A DNA stretch of 19,290 bases from CAZTLI01 sp964614375 (GCA_964614375.1 CAZTLI010000047.1:1-19290), one strand, 5' to 3'. Shown: positions 1 to 7,328, counted from the first letter of the stretch. The notes: generated by a model not told the origin, from the sequence alone. Numbers and translations are program-made.

Positions 1-90
1 CCCACACGCACACCAGCGCCAGCGCCAACGCCGACAGATGATGGCGGGTTAAACCTGCCCTGTATCATCCCGCTTCTTGGCTGCGATTAG
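1..90 (+). CDS. C-terminal end of a secreted protein with Thr/Pro linker (partial)
   Basis: Frame 1 is open from the left edge to the TAG at 88-90 and gives 29 residues. They begin with an alternating Thr/Pro/Ala stretch (PTRTPAPAPTPT), followed by DDGG and a short hydrophobic tail containing two Cys (LNLPCIIPLLGCD). A Thr/Pro-rich linker followed by a short hydrophobic or Cys-bearing end is common in exported proteins of Chloroflexota. The body of the protein lies outside the window, so its function cannot be named. It converges on the CofE-like gene with 34 bp between stops, and no clear terminator hairpin is visible in that gap. The call rests on composition alone, so chance remains possible. 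Confidence 0.5.
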   Translation, partial: PTRTPAPAPTPTDDGGLNLPCIIPLLGCD

Positions 91-124
91 GTTGAAACCA
101 TCTGTCTAACGTATCCACAACAGA

Positions 125-976
125 TTAATCTCCGGCGCTCATTCCATTGGTGAGCGCCTTTGCTGTCAGCGATTCGGGCGGCGCGCCATCGGGCAGCAGT
201 CCGAGCGTCAGTGATTCGACATAGATGCACATTTGCCAGGGAATCGCCACATCGGCCATGCTCACCGGGTCGTCGGTCAGGGGGACGCCGCTGTTGCGAA
301 CAATGGCGATAGGCGTGGCTTCGTCGCGTTCGCCCATGACCATCTGGGCACAGGCACTAATCGAATCGGCGACACCGACTTGTGTCACTGCCATTGGATT
401 GCCGAACAGGTCGATTTTGCCGCGTTCGTCTTTCACCGGTTTAAAACCCGCGACACCAATCGCCAATCCAGTTGTGCCCCAGCGCGCCGGGACAAGCCAG
501 CTATCGGTCAACACGACGCCGACATCGACACCCAAACGCTGCCGGAGTTCGCGCCGCATCTGCGCTGCGGTTTCATAGGGTCGCGCGGGCAGCAGCACGA
601 CTTTGCCACTGGGGATGTTGGAGCGGTCTAAGCCCGCATTGGGCGACATCACGCCATTTTTCCACGTCAGCAAAAAACCCATTTGTATCCCGCCGAAGAT
701 ATGGTCGGCTTCGTCATAGACAAGCTGCGCGATACGGGCGTCCATCTTGTAACGCGCTGCCAGTGCATAGGCTTTATCACCGGGCTGCACCTCATCCAGA
801 TTGAGCACACGCCCCTCGCTAATCGCCACATATTTGCTGGACAGCGCCAGAATGTCACCGTCTTGCAAGGCGGCATCAGCAGCACTCACAGCAGTTACCA
901 ATGTCTCTAAGAGGTCGAATTGGGCTTTTTTGACAGGGGCTTCGATAGGGATGACAGACAGTGTGTTTTTGGACAT
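125..976 (-). CDS. CofE-like gamma-glutamyl ligase (coenzyme F420-0:L-glutamate ligase family)
   Basis: A 283-residue protein of the CofE/FbiB N-terminal family, which uses GTP to add L-glutamate to coenzyme F420-0 in the cytoplasm. Family landmarks in order: GDILALSSKYVAISEGR (about 40-56), NAGLDRSN (113-120), VVLTDSW (154-160), GTTGLAIG (167-174), ERGKIDLFGNP (184-194) and MGERDEA (214-220). The DSW...ARWGTTG segment departs from the DSFGRPWR form of proven CofE enzymes. It resembles the related branch often labelled 'putative folate metabolism gamma-glutamate ligase', so the substrate is uncertain. The ATG at 976 was chosen because homology begins there and AGGAAAG lies upstream, though far (about 13-19 nt). 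An in-frame ATG at 1027 would add 17 unlikely residues. No other F420 gene is in the window. It follows the GNAT gene on the same strand. Confidence 0.8.
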   Translation of the reverse strand: MSKNTLSVIPIEAPVKKAQFDLLETLVTAVSAADAALQDGDILALSSKYVAISEGRVLNLDEVQPGDKAYALAARYKMDARIAQLVYDEADHIFGGIQMGFLLTWKNGVMSPNAGLDRSNIPSGKVVLLPARPYETAAQMRRELRQRLGVDVGVVLTDSWLVPARWGTTGLAIGVAGFKPVKDERGKIDLFGNPMAVTQVGVADSISACAQMVMGERDEATPIAIVRNSGVPLTDDPVSMADVAIPWQMCIYVESLTLGLLPDGAPPESLTAKALTNGMSAGD

Positions 977-1126
977 AAAAGAAGGCGGCTTTCCTGATTG
1001 TGCGTGCGTGAAGGATTGCCCGCCCATGCTACCATTACGCGCAATGCAGCGCCAGTGCTGAAAATCGCCACGTGCCCCCAGCTATACAGGACGCGGGTCA
1101 TCTCTAAAACCTGACCGCTAAATCGT

Positions 1127-1465
1127 CTAGTCCTGGTTGAGCGTCGATGGATTGTGCGGCGCGAGACTGTCCAGCAGGTGGGTATACAAGGCCGAACCGA
1201 TTCCCTGCCGTGTGTGTTCGGGCAGCACACTTAGCGACACCCAGAATTTCTGCGGGTGATACATATCAATGTACTGCGTATAGCTGGTAAAACCCACTAT
1301 CTGCCCATCCCGTTCAGCGACAAAATAGGCACACAGGCACTTCGGGTCGCGGCTGGCATCCGCGCTGTGCAGCAGTTCGGCGGTCATCGACAAATCGGGT
1401 CGCGTCCGATTAATGACGATGGTTTCGTAGTCAGTCGGCGTCGCTTTGCGGATGTGAACGGTCAT
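1127..1465 (-). CDS. Short GNAT-family N-acetyltransferase, probably C-terminally truncated
   Basis: 112 residues with the N-terminal part of a GNAT (acetyl-CoA-dependent acetyltransferase) fold. It starts with the typical VHIRKATPTDYE strand-helix. An acceptor-side strand VAERDGQIVGFTSY lies at about 49-62. Motif A, with strand FWVSLSVLPEHTRQGIGSAL and its acetyl-CoA pyrophosphate loop RQGIGS, is at about 74-93. The protein stops about 14 residues after that helix, so motif B and the last strands are missing. A full single-domain GNAT is 140-180 residues. The three frames after the TAG at 1127-1129 show no obvious continuation. It starts 8 nt after the stop of the selenoprotein-like peroxidase, so the two are probably co-transcribed. 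No good Shine-Dalgarno is visible. Substrate unknown, and it may be a decayed gene. Confidence 0.6.
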   Translation of the reverse strand: MTVHIRKATPTDYETIVINRTRPDLSMTAELLHSADASRDPKCLCAYFVAERDGQIVGFTSYTQYIDMYHPQKFWVSLSVLPEHTRQGIGSALYTHLLDSLAPHNPSTLNQD

Positions 1466-1473
1466 GACAGGAT

Positions 1474-2070
1474 TTACGACTCCGATTCGCTTTCAGGCTG
1501 TCCCCATGTGCGGATGAAGGTCTCCGGTTCGACGCCGAGCGCATCCGCCACCCGGTTGATATAGTTGAAATAGCTGACGACCTGTGTCGCGTCGTGAATG
1601 GCGCGGTCAGATAGGCCGATTTCGCGCAGGTGTTGAATATCGCTTTCGCCCATCGCTTGCGGCGTGCGCGTCAGCTTTTCGGCATAGGCACACAACGCCG
1701 TATCGACACGATTTAGCCCTGCCGTCCGCCAATCACGCACAATGGCGTGGACGAACGCATCGGCAGCGGCGTCACTTTCAAATCCTTCGACCACAGCACG
1801 GAGGTCGTCTGCGTGGGCTTGCGTTCAATAGTGGCAGGTATTATTGACACTGGTGATGACCGCCAGCATTTCGCGTTGGGCGCGTGTCAGCGGCGACTCG
1901 TCGTGCATGAGGGCGATATAGAAGCTCATCGACGTTCGCATGGCTTCGGCATTGGGCGTCATGATGCGGACAATGTTCCACACCCGTCCCGCCCGTTTAT
2001 AGGCTTTATCGAGTTCGCGTTTGACTGCGCCTGTCGCTTCGTCGTCGGATAGCTGATGGATGTAGGGCAT
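1474..2070 (-). CDS. AhpD-like peroxidase-related selenoprotein (CxxU, in-frame TGA read as Sec)
   Basis: Two ORFs (1825-2070 and 1474-1824) share one frame, parted only by the TGA at 1825-1827. Read through, they give 198 residues, close to the usual length of peroxidase-related AhpD/CMD-like proteins. The TGA is codon 82. Around it lies E67-x11-C79-H-Y-U82-x3-H86, exactly the AhpD active-site signature E-x11-C-x2-C-x3-H with the second Cys replaced. Family similarity runs on after the TGA: QAHADDLRAVVEGF, then LTRTPQAM and the C-terminal NRVADALGVEPE. The expected role is thiol- or selenol-based reduction of peroxides in the cytoplasm. TGA is a normal stop in several neighbours, so a changed genetic code is not the explanation. 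The ATG at 2070 has AGGATA upstream. CxxU forms of AhpD-like proteins are known in other bacteria. The Sec machinery (selA, selB, selC, selD) is not in this window. Confidence 0.85.
1791..1816 (-). promoter_or_regulatory. SECIS-like hairpin just after the UGA codon
   Basis: In the mRNA, eight nucleotides after the UGA, CCACGCA (1816-1810) can pair with UGCUGUGG (1798-1791). This gives a 7-bp stem with one bulged U and an 11-nt loop rich in G, A and C. Bacterial SECIS elements are short hairpins within about 40 nt downstream of the Sec codon that bind SelB, often with a bulged U. Position and form fit, but sequence conservation in SECIS is low, so this is support rather than proof. Confidence 0.5.
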
Positions 2071-2081
2071 AGGTTATCCTA

Positions 2082-2093
2082 TTGCAATTGCAA
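2082..2093. promoter_or_regulatory. 12-bp perfect palindrome before the peroxidase gene (possible operator)
   Basis: TTGCAATTGCAA is its own reverse complement and ends 11 nt before the start codon of the AhpD-like gene. Placement between promoter and start codon would suit a dimeric repressor. No regulator is known, and an AT-rich palindrome of this size can arise by chance. Confidence 0.25.
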
Positions 2094-2252
2094 GCCAAAT
2101 ACTCAGCAATAATTATTTGAGACAACGCGGCTTTAGCCCGTTGCGACGCAACACAACACGTCTGATTTTACACGATGGACTACAGCTTTGCGCCCAACTA
2201 TACCGCAAAATCCAGTCATGCCCACTTTATAAGCGCAGGTGGTCAGCAAATC

Positions 2253-2287
2253 AAAAAAACACCAACCCGAAAGTTGGCGTTTGGTGT
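2253..2287 (-). terminator. Rho-independent terminator after the small membrane protein gene
   Basis: On the minus strand, ACACCAA (2287-2281) pairs with TTGGTGT (2265-2259), or alternatively CCAAC (2277-2273) pairs with GTTGG (2266-2262). A run of seven T (2259-2253) follows directly. It lies 26 nt past the stop at 2314 and separates that gene from the peroxidase unit. Confidence 0.75.
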
Positions 2288-2313
2288 CCAACAGCGCGCG
2301 ATTGAACGGTGGC

Positions 2314-2697
2314 CTATCCGCTGGTCATCAATTGGAACAGGCCGCGCAGGAATTGAATCCCGCCAAAAATCACCGCGCCCCATGTGACGATATAACTGCC
2401 GCCGCCGGGTGAATTGGCGGCGGCGCTGTAGGACGCAGCCGTGATGACGATGCCGACGATACAGATTAAAGCGCCTATCCCCATATTTTTCAGCGCGGCG
2501 TCTCGATAGGCCGAACTGCGCGCTTTCCCCAGATTACGCACAACCGCGCGGGCATCGGCCTCGTTGAGTCCTTTGTCTACCAGCGCCTGTTCGACCTGAT
2601 AGTCGCTCATACCACTTTTCATCAAGTCCGCCGCGTGCATATAAATCGCGCGGGCGACTGCCTCCGGTGAAGGCTGTTGCTTCGGTTTTTCTTCCAT
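2314..2697 (-). CDS. Small membrane protein with N-terminal helical domain and two transmembrane helices
   Basis: 127 residues, family not recognised. Residues 1-70 are hydrophilic and helical. They include DYQVEQALVDKGLNEADARAV, which reads like a UBA-type three-helix bundle (a guess from pattern only). Two hydrophobic segments follow: a first helix of about 20 residues beginning MGIGALICIVGIVI, then a Gly/Ser-rich turn (SPGGGSY), then a second helix around VTWGAVIFGGIQFL. The ATG at 2697 was chosen over an upstream in-frame ATG at 2793 because AGGGGA lies 8-9 nt before it and because a -10 box lies inside the longer version. The gene has its own likely promoter and terminator, so it is probably monocistronic. 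Confidence 0.7.
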   Translation of the reverse strand: MEEKPKQQPSPEAVARAIYMHAADLMKSGMSDYQVEQALVDKGLNEADARAVVRNLGKARSSAYRDAALKNMGIGALICIVGIVITAASYSAAANSPGGGSYIVTWGAVIFGGIQFLRGLFQLMTSG

Positions 2698-2730
2698 GAC
2701 ATTTCCCCTGTCTAGTGTGGCTTTGTGTTT

Positions 2731-2736
2731 ATTATA
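2731..2736 (-). promoter_or_regulatory. -10 box TATAAT for the small membrane protein gene
   Basis: A perfect TATAAT on the minus strand, 33 nt before the start codon. The -35 region 17 nt upstream (CCTGTT) is poor. The predicted transcript start near 2724 leaves a short leader that carries the AGGGGA ribosome-binding site. Confidence 0.4.
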
Positions 2737-2791
2737 GGATTCCCACGAAACGAAACAGGGCATCATCGTATGAATGCCGTTACACACAAAC

Positions 2792-2813
2792 AAAAAGACG
2801 CGATGAGATCGTC
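2792..2813 (-). terminator. Possible terminator after the nitrilase-like gene
   Basis: On the minus strand, GACGAT (2813-2808) and ATCGCGTC (2804-2797) form a short stem with a two-base bulge, followed by five T. It lies about 80 nt past the stop at 2894. The stem is weak, so confidence is moderate at best. Confidence 0.35.
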
Positions 2814-2893
2814 ACCGCGCCTTATGAGTCTATAGCGTTTGGCAACAGGCGCGAAGCCCATTGTCTGAAATGGTGAACTCAACCCTGTGACAT

Positions 2894-3730
2894 CTAGTAT
2901 TTGCGGACAATCGAACGATAGACGGCGGGCTGCCGCGTTTGGATAAACTGGTATTCTTCGCGGTACTTGCGGACTTCATCAAGGTCAACACGGGCGACGG
3001 CAAACCCTTCCAGCGGCGCGCCGGTTTCGGGATCGGTTTCATCGGCTAGGGACGCCACAATTTGCCCGCGCGGGCCGATGACCATGCTCTCGCCGCCAAA
3101 GTTCAGCGTCACATCTTCGCCCACGCGATTCGTTGCGACGACATAGGCCGAGTTTTCATAGGCCCGTGCCCGCGAATAGGTCTTCCACTCGTCAATGTTC
3201 GCCGCTTCCCAATTCGCCAGCACACACAGAATCTCCGCCCCTTCCAGCACAAGACTGCGCGCCACTTCGGGATAGGCCAGATCATACCCAATCATCAAGC
3301 CGATGTTGCCAATTTCGGTCTCGGCGACAGCGACCTTATAGCCCTCGCGGAAGGCCATACGCTCTTCACCGCGCAGGTGGATTTTGTTGTATACGTCGAT
3401 GAGTTCGCCATCTGGCCCCACCAGCACCGCCGAGTTATACAACACACTTTCGACCTTCTCTTTACTCGCCATGCCAAACGCGATAAAGATGCCGTATTCA
3501 TTGGCGCGCTGGGCAATCAGGTTGACCGTTGGCCCCGGCACGCGCTGCGCCATTTCGGTGAAGCGCACACCCAGTTCGTTGCCGCTGGTGATTAATTCAG
3601 GAAAGACGATCAAATCGACCTTTTGCTGCGAGGCGATTTTTGAAATCATCTCCGACATTTTAACGAGATTTTCCTCCGGCTCACCGAGCCGAGGTTTCAT
3701 TTGAACGGTTGCGATGGTCACTTCACGCAT
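2894..3730 (-). CDS. Nitrilase-superfamily (carbon-nitrogen hydrolase) protein lacking the catalytic Cys
   Basis: 278 residues, normal length for a single nitrilase domain. These enzymes cleave amides or nitriles with a Glu-Lys-Cys triad. Here Glu is present as E45 in VFPEL and Lys as K116 in YNKIHL. The third motif, usually G-x-x-I-C-Y-D, reads GLMIGYD with G148 (codon GGG, 3287-3289) in place of Cys. The flanks YDLAYPEVARSL and ANWEA are intact, and the reading frame has no defect. By the family mechanism it should not form the thioester intermediate. It may be a pseudoenzyme or may bind a ligand without cleaving it. A sequencing error is possible, but TGC or TGT to GGG needs more than one change. 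Start: ATG with GAGGAAA 8 nt upstream. No gene partner is evident. Confidence 0.85.
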   Translation of the reverse strand: MREVTIATVQMKPRLGEPEENLVKMSEMISKIASQQKVDLIVFPELITSGNELGVRFTEMAQRVPGPTVNLIAQRANEYGIFIAFGMASKEKVESVLYNSAVLVGPDGELIDVYNKIHLRGEERMAFREGYKVAVAETEIGNIGLMIGYDLAYPEVARSLVLEGAEILCVLANWEAANIDEWKTYSRARAYENSAYVVATNRVGEDVTLNFGGESMVIGPRGQIVASLADETDPETGAPLEGFAVARVDLDEVRKYREEYQFIQTRQPAVYRSIVRKY

Positions 3731-3908
3731 TCAGATTTTCCTCATTCCCATTAACTGCTGCCGATACTGTTTGTATTTTAACGGTTTCATGGCAATTACA
3801 CGACTCTAGATTAGGAACTGTTGTGTGTCAAAGGTGAAAGGGCAATCCCGTCTGCTGGCGATGATGAAGAATAACGCCGCAGACGCTAGACCTCTTGCAG
3901 ATCGGTAG

Positions 3909-3914
3909 TATACT
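3909..3914 (+). promoter_or_regulatory. Possible -10 box TATACT for the propeller gene
   Basis: TATACT lies 41 nt before the ATG at 3956. TAGACC, 16 nt upstream, is a weak -35 candidate. The 225-nt interval 3731-3955 separates divergent genes and must hold both promoters. No other structure was seen there. Confidence 0.3.
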
Positions 3915-3955
3915 GAGGGAAGCGACGTTGACATAAGTATACACGGACATCTTGA

Positions 3956-5104
3956 ATGAAAATCGCACACACCATCACACTCCTTTTGTTATTCAGCGCA
4001 ATTTTGTTCCCCGCACATGCACAGGACACCACCGATAATTGGACAATCACGCAGCAGTGCCTCGAAGCACAGACTCCGCCGGACGATTGGGCATTCGATG
4101 GCACAATCATCGCCGCAGGTTGGGCGGGTATTCATGGCATCAACGCCGCGTGGGAGACGCCGCGCATTCTGGCGTTTCGTGACCAGTGGATTGAAGAAGG
4201 CGGCAGCGGCACATTGTCGCCGGATGGTCGCTGGTATGTCGTGCCACAGGTGCGTTTGACGCCTGTACAGGGGGATCGTCTGCGGGCGAACGCCCATGTC
4301 CAGCAGCTTATGGTCTATGAATTGATCGAAGGCGGCAGCATCCTGCGAATCGAGTGGGAAGATGCTTATGAGGTCGAATTTGGCGGCGGTATCAACCGCT
4401 TTTACAGCTTCCGGTCGCCCGTCTGGTTCGATAATGACACCTTCATCTATCAACGTGGTGACGCATTCTATCGTGTCCAGCTCCCCGACCTCGAAATCGA
4501 AGAATGGTCAGAAGCCGCAGATTGGCAAGATAGCATTAGCCCGGTCTGGCAGTTTGTGGCCTATCCATCGCCGGATTGGTCGCGGATTGTAACAGCTACA
4601 GGTTTATTCAGCACCGCAACCAATGGCTATCTGGCGAACGGGTATGACCCCGATGCAGATTGGGCGGCAGGGGCTGTCGCATGGCATCCCGATTCCAGTG
4701 AATTCGTGTTTTCGGGCGCGTCCGCCACGCAGCTTTACGACGCCGACGGCACTGTGCTGGATACGATTTCGGCAGTGTCCGAAACTAGCGCCCATAATCC
4801 GACATCCGTCCGTGTCAATGCCTATGCGCCCGATGGATCGCGCTTCTGGTTGATTGTGCGCGCTGAAGGTGATTCGCAGCATTTAGCGATTGCCAATCGC
4901 GCCGCACGCACGATTGTCGATACGTGTGTGGCGATTAGCGATACGACTTCTGTTCAGTTTTCGCCCGATGGTCGTTATCTGGCATTTGCGACGGAGCGTG
5001 AATTAGGACAACTGCATATTATTGATGTTGAGAATTGGCAGCTTTACGACACCGGACTGTTTCATCGCGGCGTCCTCATTGGCTGGCGTGCCGATAGCGA
5101 TTAA
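3956..5104 (+). CDS. Secreted WD40/TolB-like beta-propeller protein
   Basis: 382 residues. Residues 1-22 form a clear signal peptide: MK, a hydrophobic core, then an AHA cleavage site before QD. The mature part contains propeller-blade motifs: TLSPDGRWYVVPQ, VAYPSPDWSRIVT, VAWHPDSSEFVFSG, YAPDGSRFWLIV and VQFSPDGRYLAFAT. Such S-P-D-G-x-x strands are typical of TolB/WD40-like (PD40) repeats. The expected location is outside the membrane. Ligand unknown, and no enzyme motif is visible. It resembles the gene at 14660-16090 in build (signal peptide plus PD40 blades), but lacks the SH3 tail. Its stop is 1 bp from the stop of the opposing xylulokinase gene. Confidence 0.8.
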   Translation: MKIAHTITLLLLFSAILFPAHAQDTTDNWTITQQCLEAQTPPDDWAFDGTIIAAGWAGIHGINAAWETPRILAFRDQWIEEGGSGTLSPDGRWYVVPQVRLTPVQGDRLRANAHVQQLMVYELIEGGSILRIEWEDAYEVEFGGGINRFYSFRSPVWFDNDTFIYQRGDAFYRVQLPDLEIEEWSEAADWQDSISPVWQFVAYPSPDWSRIVTATGLFSTATNGYLANGYDPDADWAAGAVAWHPDSSEFVFSGASATQLYDADGTVLDTISAVSETSAHNPTSVRVNAYAPDGSRFWLIVRAEGDSQHLAIANRAARTIVDTCVAISDTTSVQFSPDGRYLAFATERELGQLHIIDVENWQLYDTGLFHRGVLIGWRADSD

Positions 5105-5105
5105 A

Positions 5106-6581
5106 CTACGACAGCGCGCGCAGGTCAGGTTTCAGCAGCGGATAGAGTTGGCGGAATCGCATGAGTCTTTCGGCATACGCAGCGTTTGCATTGGACGGCA
5201 TGACCTGGCGATTGGGTTGGGGCAGTCCCGCACAGGCTTCGGCGATGGTGGGGTACTGTCCCGTTCCGACACCTGCCACTAACGCCGCGCCGACACAGGC
5301 TGGATGACTGGTTTCTGTCAACCACAACGGACGATTGAACACATCCGCCAGAATTTGTGTCCAGACAGGTGAATGTGCCGCGCCACCCGATAGCAGCCAG
5401 CGGTCAACATCCGCCAGCAGCGCCAGACAATCCGCCAGCGCGAAGGCCACGCCTTCCATCACCGCCCGCGCCAGATGTCCCGCGCCATGATGCAATCGTA
5501 GCCCGATGAACGCCCCTCGTGCCTGTGGGTCATAATGCGGAGTCCGTTCGCCCGCTAAATAGGGCAAGAAGGTCAGCCCATCTGCACCCGGCGGCACATC
5601 ACTTGCTAAGGTGGAGAGATGGTCATACGCATGGGGATGATTACTTAATCCCAATGTATCGCGCAGCCAGCGCAGCGCCAATCCCGCAGAGAGGATCGCC
5701 GCCTGTGCATACCAGACATCTGGCACCGCGTGATTGAATACATAATATCGCTGTTGTGGGTCGAATACGGGCGCGGTCATGGGCACAAAGACCTGTCCGC
5801 CTGTCCCGACAGTGACCAGCGCCGTCCCCGTTTCGTACAATCCGTATTCGAGCGCCTGTGCGGGTAAATCGGCACAGCCCGCTACCACTGGAATCCCCTC
5901 CGGCAAATCGAGTGCTTCTGCGGCGTGATTCGTCAACCCACCGACAACCGTCGTTGACGAGGCGATAGTCGGCAAATAACGCGCGTCCAACCCACACCTG
6001 TCTATCATTGCCTGTGACCACACCCCTGTGCGTACATCCAGCAATCCGGTTGCCGCGGCGTCGCTGCGGTCTGTGCCGATTGTGCCCGTGAGTTTGAGGC
6101 GCAGATAGTCTTTGGGCAGGATGACGGTCTGTGTTTGCCATAGCGTGTCCGGTTCGTGCGCGGTCAGCCACATCAAAGTCGTGACCATGAAGCCCACCGC
6201 AGGTCGTCCACACAGGCCCGCGACATCACGGGCGATGCGCGCGGCGTTGACCGCTTCCGCGTGTGCCCGACCATCTGCCCAGATAATTGCTGGACGCACC
6301 GGGTTAGCATTGGCATCAAGACAGACCGTGCCGTGCATCTGCCCATCTATCCCGATTCCACATATATCAGTCGGAGCAATGCCAGACGCGGAAACGGCCT
6401 CCCGCACGGTGGCGACTGCCGCGCCCCACCAATCGTCGGGGGATTGTTCGGCAGATAGTGGTTGTGGCTGCTGTATCGGATAGTCGCGCGCCGCCACCGC
6501 AAGCACGCGCCGCGTCTGCACGTCTACAACGGCTGCCTTTACGCTGCTCGTGCCGAGGTCAATCCCAATCAGATAGGGCAT
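5106..6581 (-). CDS. xylB: Xylulokinase (FGGY carbohydrate kinase)
   Basis: 491 residues, full length for the family. It phosphorylates D-xylulose with ATP to D-xylulose 5-phosphate in the cytoplasm. Motifs: N-terminal phosphate loop IGIDLGTSSVK (5-15), the xylulokinase signature GIDGQMHG (77-84), TDRSDAAATGLLD (170-182), the likely catalytic base D238 in AGCADLPAQA, the adenosine-side loop VGTGGQVF (258-265), PYLAGERTPHYDP, and LLSGGAAHSPVW near the C-terminus. GQMHG favours xylulokinase over other FGGY kinases. The D238 region reads GCADLP instead of the more usual GGGDNA, so a related ketose is possible. ATG start, with only a weak ribosome site (TAAGG). Its product feeds the pathway of rpiB and tal-pgi encoded just across the divergent spacer. 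Confidence 0.88.
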   Translation of the reverse strand: MPYLIGIDLGTSSVKAAVVDVQTRRVLAVAARDYPIQQPQPLSAEQSPDDWWGAAVATVREAVSASGIAPTDICGIGIDGQMHGTVCLDANANPVRPAIIWADGRAHAEAVNAARIARDVAGLCGRPAVGFMVTTLMWLTAHEPDTLWQTQTVILPKDYLRLKLTGTIGTDRSDAAATGLLDVRTGVWSQAMIDRCGLDARYLPTIASSTTVVGGLTNHAAEALDLPEGIPVVAGCADLPAQALEYGLYETGTALVTVGTGGQVFVPMTAPVFDPQQRYYVFNHAVPDVWYAQAAILSAGLALRWLRDTLGLSNHPHAYDHLSTLASDVPPGADGLTFLPYLAGERTPHYDPQARGAFIGLRLHHGAGHLARAVMEGVAFALADCLALLADVDRWLLSGGAAHSPVWTQILADVFNRPLWLTETSHPACVGAALVAGVGTGQYPTIAEACAGLPQPNRQVMPSNANAAYAERLMRFRQLYPLLKPDLRALS

Positions 6582-6767
6582 ATCATCAAGAAACCTTAAC
6601 GTTTATTTACGTTCTTAATTTTTCGGCAATTCATAAAAGGCTACGATGGAAATAGAAGCCGCAGATATACGCCATATTGTCATCAGCATCATACCAGAAA
6701 GGCGGCTATCACGAACTTCGGACATAGAATCGAAGTATTCTGCATCGACTATCAGATGAGTGTAACC

Positions 6768-7163
6768 ATGACCACCACCCAACCCCGGATCAAAGCCACC
6801 GTGTGGCTCGCGCCCATTGCGGGTTATGACCGTGCCTATCGCATGATTTGGACAGCCACCCCCACCGCCGCCGATGTCCAGACCGTATTCAACGCTATTT
6901 ATGCCGCGCAAAATGCCGCCACTTCGCCCATTCATATTATCGTTGACCTGACCGAAAATCCCACCTTTCCATTGGGTATCACGATGTCCGCCGCCCTCAA
7001 AGCCCATAATCATAAACACATGGGCAGTTGGCTGGTCGTCGGCTCGAATCGGGTCGCCCGACTCATCGGTGGATTTTTGACCAGTTTCAAGAAGTCGATC
7101 GAATGGTTCGACACCGATGAAGCGGCCTTAATGCGCCTATCGAATCTCATGATGACTGATTAA
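6768..7163 (+). CDS. STAS/SpoIIAA-like small protein, paralog 1
   Basis: 131 residues from the ATG at 6768. This start makes the N-terminus line up residue for residue with paralog 2 (x-TVWL at 11-14), whereas the ATG at 6756 would add four residues. Features: VWLAPIAGYDRAYRMIW strand pair, a helix around DVQTVFNAIYAAQ, strand PIHIIVDLTENP, a helix SAALKAHNHKH, strand WLVVGSNRVARLIGG, and a C-terminal FDTDEAALMRL. The alternating strand-helix pattern and the 'x-F-x-T-x-E-E-A-x-x-W/L' ending match small STAS- or SpoIIAA-like proteins of Chloroflexota and Cyanobacteria. That is a fold inference. It diverges from xylB across a 186-nt spacer. Role unknown; a regulatory or adaptor job is a guess. 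Confidence 0.7.
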   Translation: MTTTQPRIKATVWLAPIAGYDRAYRMIWTATPTAADVQTVFNAIYAAQNAATSPIHIIVDLTENPTFPLGITMSAALKAHNHKHMGSWLVVGSNRVARLIGGFLTSFKKSIEWFDTDEAALMRLSNLMMTD

Positions 7164-7181
7164 TTCTGCACCAACGATAAC

Positions 7182-7223
7182 GGTGTGCAAGCCTGCTGGC
7201 GATATGTGGGCAGCTTGCATACC
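7182..7223 (+). other. Strong intergenic hairpin between the two paralogs
   Basis: GGTGTGCAAG (7182-7191) pairs with CTTGCATACC (7214-7223). Inside it, CTGC (7193-7196) pairs with GCAG (7210-7213), leaving one bulged C and a 13-nt loop. It starts 19 nt after the stop of paralog 1. C-rich sequence rather than a T run follows, so it is more likely an mRNA 3'-end stabiliser or a rho-linked end than a classic terminator. The rest of 7164-7397 holds the promoter listed next. Confidence 0.5.
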
Positions 7224-7299
7224 CCCATTTCCCCATACCCTATCCCCTTCGCACATACATTCATTCGCAGCATGACGCCCCCAATGTCCTGTTGATTTG

Positions 7300-7328
7300 T
7301 TGACTCATCGGCTCAATCGCATTAATAT
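7300..7328 (+). promoter_or_regulatory. Sigma70-type promoter before paralog 2 and rpiB
   Basis: TTGACT (7300-7305), a 17-nt spacer, then TAATAT (7323-7328): one mismatch in each hexamer and the optimal spacing. The local sequence turns AT-rich here. Transcription from near 7335 would give a leader of about 60 nt before the ATG at 7398 and would drive paralog 2 with rpiB. Confidence 0.6.

Noticed and set aside
1474..2070. Use of TGA as Trp (altered genetic code) to explain the split peroxidase gene
   Set aside because: TGA is the stop at overlapping or tight junctions of neighbouring genes (7809-7811, 13199-13201, 14661-14663, 16941-16943). Cys, not Trp, is expected at this position.
7182..7223. 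Hairpin as a rho-independent terminator
   Set aside because: The stem is strong, but the following bases are C-rich with no T run. It is kept only as a structural element.
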